From positions 18,375 to 82,374 of the forward strand of contig JAFQOT010000011.1 of NCBI GenBank assembly GCA_017403065.1: 64,000 nucleotides of DNA. The letters are read 5' to 3'. How positions within the stretch are numbered: the first letter of the stretch is position 1; each line of letters begins with the position of its first letter. The position numbers were made by a program, and so were the translations under genes. Origin of the DNA: Clostridia bacterium (lineage in GTDB: Bacteria; Bacillota; Clostridia; Oscillospirales; Acutalibacteraceae). The notes beneath the pieces were generated by a model. It did not search any database. It had not been told where the DNA came from and saw nothing but the letters and a program-made list of their open reading frames with translations. Positions 61,480-64,000 of this stretch are shown piece by piece.

Positions 61480-62562
61480 ATGGCTAGAGTTTATAATTTC
61501 AGTGCAGGTCCTTCAATGCTTGCTGAGGACGTTTTAAAAACTGCAGCTGCAGAAATGCTTGAATACGGCGAGAGCGGTCAGTCTGTAATGGAGATGTCTC
61601 ACCGTTCTAAAGAGTATCAGGCAATTTTCGATGAAACAGAAGCAAATTTAAGAGAGATAATGAATATACCTGATGATTACGCTGTTTTATTCTTGCAGGG
61701 TGGTGCTTCTACCCAGTTTGCAATGGCTCCTATGAATCTTATGACAAAAAACGGCAAGGCGGATTTTATTATAACTGGTCAATGGGCAAACAAGGCTTTT
61801 AAAGAGGCTGCCCGTTACGGTAATGCCCGCGAGGTTGCATCTTCAAAGGATAAAACCTTTAGTTATATTCCAAAAACCACAGCTGCTGATTTTGACAAGG
61901 ATGCAGATTATGTACATATTTGTATGAACAACACCATTTACGGTACTAAATATAATAAGTTGCCTGATACCAACGGTGTGCCTCTTGTGGCTGATATTTC
62001 AAGCTGTATTTTGTCAGAGCCTATTGATGTTACTAAATTTGGCATGCTTTACGCAGGCGCGCAAAAAAACGTAGCTCCTGCCGGTGTTACCATTGTTATT
62101 ATCCGCAAGGATTTAATAGGCAACGCTATGGATATTACACCTACAATGCTTAATTATGCAACCCATTATGAAAACGGTTCTATGTTTAATACTCCACCTT
62201 GCTATTCTATCTATATTGCAGGACTTACTTTAAAGTGGATTAAAAAAATGGGCGGTCTTGAAAAGATGAAGGAGCTTAACGAGAAAAAAGCTAAGATTCT
62301 TTATGATTTTCTTGATAGCAGCAAGCTTTTCAAGGGTACAGTTGTTCCTGAGGACCGTTCACTTATGAATGTTCCTTTTGTTACAGGTGATGAGGAATTA
62401 GATGCTAAATTCGTTAGTGAATCCAAAAAAGCAGGTTTCTTAAACCTTAAGGGTCACAGAAGCGTAGGCGGTATGCGCGCTTCTATATACAATGCAATGC
62501 CTATTGAGGGTGTAGAAAAGTTAGTAGCATTTATGAAGAAATTCGAAGAGGAGAATTTATAA
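61480..62562 (+). CDS. serC: Phosphoserine aminotransferase
   Basis: PLP enzyme converting 3-phosphohydroxypyruvate to phosphoserine. The 360-residue protein begins RVYNFSAGPSMLAEDVL, has the LFLQGGASTQFAMAPMNL segment and the PLP-binding Lys in MLYAGAQKNVAPAGVT, and ends with the GGMRASIYNAMP signature. GGAGGTC lies before the ATG. One base is shared with the serA start. serB is not in the window. Confidence 0.97.
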   Translation: MARVYNFSAGPSMLAEDVLKTAAAEMLEYGESGQSVMEMSHRSKEYQAIFDETEANLREIMNIPDDYAVLFLQGGASTQFAMAPMNLMTKNGKADFIITGQWANKAFKEAARYGNAREVASSKDKTFSYIPKTTAADFDKDADYVHICMNNTIYGTKYNKLPDTNGVPLVADISSCILSEPIDVTKFGMLYAGAQKNVAPAGVTIVIIRKDLIGNAMDITPTMLNYATHYENGSMFNTPPCYSIYIAGLTLKWIKKMGGLEKMKELNEKKAKILYDFLDSSKLFKGTVVPEDRSLMNVPFVTGDEELDAKFVSESKKAGFLNLKGHRSVGGMRASIYNAMPIEGVEKLVAFMKKFEEENL

Positions 62563-63722
62563 TGTATAAAATTAAAACCTATAACAAAATTTCTAAAAGC
62601 GGTTTAGAGGTTTTTGATGATAAGTATACCATCGGCGCCGAGGTGGATAATGCTGATGGTGCTATTGTGCGCTCTGCTTCTTTACACGAAGAGGTATTTC
62701 CTGAATCCTTAATAGCAATAGCCCGCGCAGGCGCAGGTACCAATAATATACCTATTGAAAAATGCTCACAACAGGGTGTTGTTGTTTTCAATACTCCAGG
62801 CGCTAACGCCAATGCAGTTAAGGAGCTGGTTTTAGCAGGTCTGTTCATTTCTTCAAGACGTGTGATTTCGGGTATTGAATGGGTTAAAACCTTAAAGGGC
62901 GAGGGAGCCGAGGTCGGAAAGCTTGTTGAAAAGGGTAAAGGCGCTTTTGCCGGACCTGAAATCAAGGGTAAATCCTTAGGCGTTATAGGTCTTGGCGCAA
63001 TCGGTGTTATGGTGGCAAATGCTGCAAACCATTTAGGTATGACTGTTTATGGCTACGACCCGTACCTTTCGGTTAAATCTGCTTGGAATTTAAATCATAA
63101 TGCAGTTTACATTAACGATATAAATGAGATTTTTGCAAAATGCGATTATATTACAATTCATGTACCTTTAACTGATAGCACAAAGAATCTTATAAACACA
63201 GAAACTATTGCTAAGTGCAAGGACGGGGTACGTATTCTTAATTTTGCCCGCGGTGGATTAGTGAATGACGAAGCAATTAAAACTGCATTAGAATCCGGTA
63301 AGGTTGCTTCTTATGTTACCGATTTTCCAACAGATGAGCTTTTAGGAGTCAACGGTGTGGTTGCGATTCCTCATTTAGGCGCATCTACTCCTGAATCTGA
63401 AGACAACTGCGCTTCAATGGCTGCAAAAGAGCTTATTGATTACATTGAAAACGGTAATATTGTAAATTCAGTTAATTTACCTGAGGTTACAATGCCAAGA
63501 AGCGGTGAACACCGTATATGTGTTATTCACAAAAATATTCCTAATATGATTACTGCCATAACTTCAATTTTTGCTAACGACGGGGTAAATATTGAAAATC
63601 TTCTTAATAAATCCCGCGGCGACTATGCTTATACTTTATTGGATACAGGTGCTGCCGATACAGATGTTGTAAGCAAGAAAATATCTGAAATAGAAGGCGT
63701 AATTAAGGTTAGAGTAATATAA
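62562..63722 (+). CDS. serA: D-3-phosphoglycerate dehydrogenase, short ACT-containing form
   Basis: First committed step of serine synthesis. The 386-residue protein has the dehydrogenase core with GVIGLGAIGVMVANAA, the catalytic Arg in NFARGGLVNDEA, Glu in the TDFPTDELLG loop and His in AIPHLGASTPES, then a C-terminal ACT domain (about 320-386: ICVIHKNIPNMITAITSIFANDGVNIE). The intervening domain of long SerA forms is absent. Serine feedback through the ACT domain is plausible. Coupled to serC. Confidence 0.95.
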   Translation: MYKIKTYNKISKSGLEVFDDKYTIGAEVDNADGAIVRSASLHEEVFPESLIAIARAGAGTNNIPIEKCSQQGVVVFNTPGANANAVKELVLAGLFISSRRVISGIEWVKTLKGEGAEVGKLVEKGKGAFAGPEIKGKSLGVIGLGAIGVMVANAANHLGMTVYGYDPYLSVKSAWNLNHNAVYINDINEIFAKCDYITIHVPLTDSTKNLINTETIAKCKDGVRILNFARGGLVNDEAIKTALESGKVASYVTDFPTDELLGVNGVVAIPHLGASTPESEDNCASMAAKELIDYIENGNIVNSVNLPEVTMPRSGEHRICVIHKNIPNMITAITSIFANDGVNIENLLNKSRGDYAYTLLDTGAADTDVVSKKISEIEGVIKVRVI

Positions 63723-63736
63723 AATTACAAAAGACA

Positions 63737-63776
63737 ACTGTAGCGAGACTTCTCTAAGGGAAGTCTCGCAGTTTAT
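63737..63776 (+). terminator. Terminator of serC-serA
   Basis: GCGAGACTTC (63743-63752) pairs with GAAGTCTCGC (63760-63769), extended by ACT/AGT past a bulge, then a TTTATT tail. Confidence 0.85.
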
Positions 63777-63811
63777 TATGTTGCAATATCGCTAATTACA
63801 GCTAAAAGTTC

Positions 63812-63840
63812 TTGACAAATGAAGTACACTGTGCTAAAAT
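63812..63840 (+). promoter_or_regulatory. Promoter of tRNA-Ser
   Basis: TTGACA at 63812-63817 and TAAAAT at 63835-63840, spacer 17 bp; start near 63847, giving a precursor with a 5' leader of about 50 nt. Confidence 0.82.
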
Positions 63841-63896
63841 ATCAAAGTATCCCATAAAGGAGATAATTTAATAGGACATACAACGTATATCGGTTT

Positions 63897-63990
63897 GGAG
63901 TAGTACTCAAGTTGGTGACGAGGCGCCCCTGCTAAGGGCGTAGGTCGGCTAAACCCCGGCGCGAGAGTTCAAGTCTCTCCTACTCCGCCA
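63897..63990 (+). tRNA. tRNA-Ser (anticodon GCT)
   Basis: A 94-nt class II tRNA with encoded CCA. Acceptor arm GGAGTAG/CTACTCC, anticodon loop CTGCTAA on stem CGCCC/GGGCG with the anticodon at 63931-63933, a long variable arm (about 63941-63962) and T arm GAGAGTTCAAGTCTCTC. Reads AGC and AGT codons. The window ends 10 bases later, so further tRNA genes may follow. Confidence 0.97.
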
Positions 63991-64000
63991 AAAAACGACA

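Overview
The window is an AT-rich, gene-dense stretch of a Firmicutes chromosome, most likely from an anaerobic gut clostridium of the Oscillospiraceae/Ruminococcaceae type. Evidence for this is the SRP RNA-dnaX-ebfC-recR block, DUF951, DUF896, DUF4364 and DUF512 proteins, a Na+-pumping oxaloacetate decarboxylase, a Re-citrate-synthase-type operon, strong Shine-Dalgarno sites and near-consensus sigma-A promoters with 17-bp spacers. The lineage is inferred from gene content; no rRNA is present. No prophage, CRISPR array or insertion sequence was seen.

Layout. 1-6.4 kb: pgi, a small P-loop protein, then DUF951-prfA-tsaC-coaE-M18 aminopeptidase. 6.4-11.4 kb: operon of a Re-citrate-synthase-like enzyme, a GntR/FCD regulator, aconitase and isocitrate dehydrogenase, behind a promoter whose -10 box lies in a perfect 22-bp palindrome. 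11.4-13.0 kb: tsaE-tsaB-rpiB. 13.0-17.3 kb, mostly minus strand: a hairpin-array repeat, a 2-hydroxyacid dehydrogenase, DUF896, recR, ebfC, dnaX and the SRP RNA. 17.4-29.0 kb: acetyltransferase-like protein, Nudix, two zinc-ribbon membrane proteins, galU, HAD, yifB, comEC, holA, RNase M5, WYL regulator, trmB, rsmG. 29.1-37.4 kb: noc-like parB, KDPG aldolase/KDG kinase, a CNNM/CBS protein behind a candidate structured leader, an ECF S-component with lactate racemase, uvrB. 37.5-40.8 kb, minus: the oad sodium pump. 41-49 kb: yceD-rpmF, DUF512-der-plsY-gpsA, rpmB, gph, MFS, comEB. 49.1-57.0 kb: complete argGHCJBDF operon with ARG-box-like sites. 57-64 kb: YetF-like protein, tRNA-Lys with a duplicated 3' end, DUF1294, proS, acpP, a second copy of the hairpin repeat, DUF4364, serC-serA and tRNA-Ser.

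How the genes work together. The citrate operon converts oxaloacetate and acetyl-CoA to 2-oxoglutarate, the precursor of glutamate, which feeds the arg operon (glutamate to ornithine to arginine). The oad complex would couple oxaloacetate decarboxylation to Na+ export, so the same metabolite sits at two branch points. tsaC, tsaE and tsaB are three of the four parts of tRNA t6A synthesis; tsaD is not here. The rest is mainly translation, replication and cell-envelope housekeeping.

The less ordinary signals are: the palindromic operator of the citrate operon; a leader RNA with mutually exclusive helices before the CNNM gene; a two-copy hairpin-array repeat family; a 71-bp duplication of the tRNA-Lys 3' end and terminator around a 131-bp insert; a parS-like inverted repeat between noc and eda; an S-component fused translationally to lactate racemase; and the zinc-ribbon membrane protein pair. 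I found no clear new multi-gene system; the leader RNA and the repeats are the best candidates for undescribed elements.
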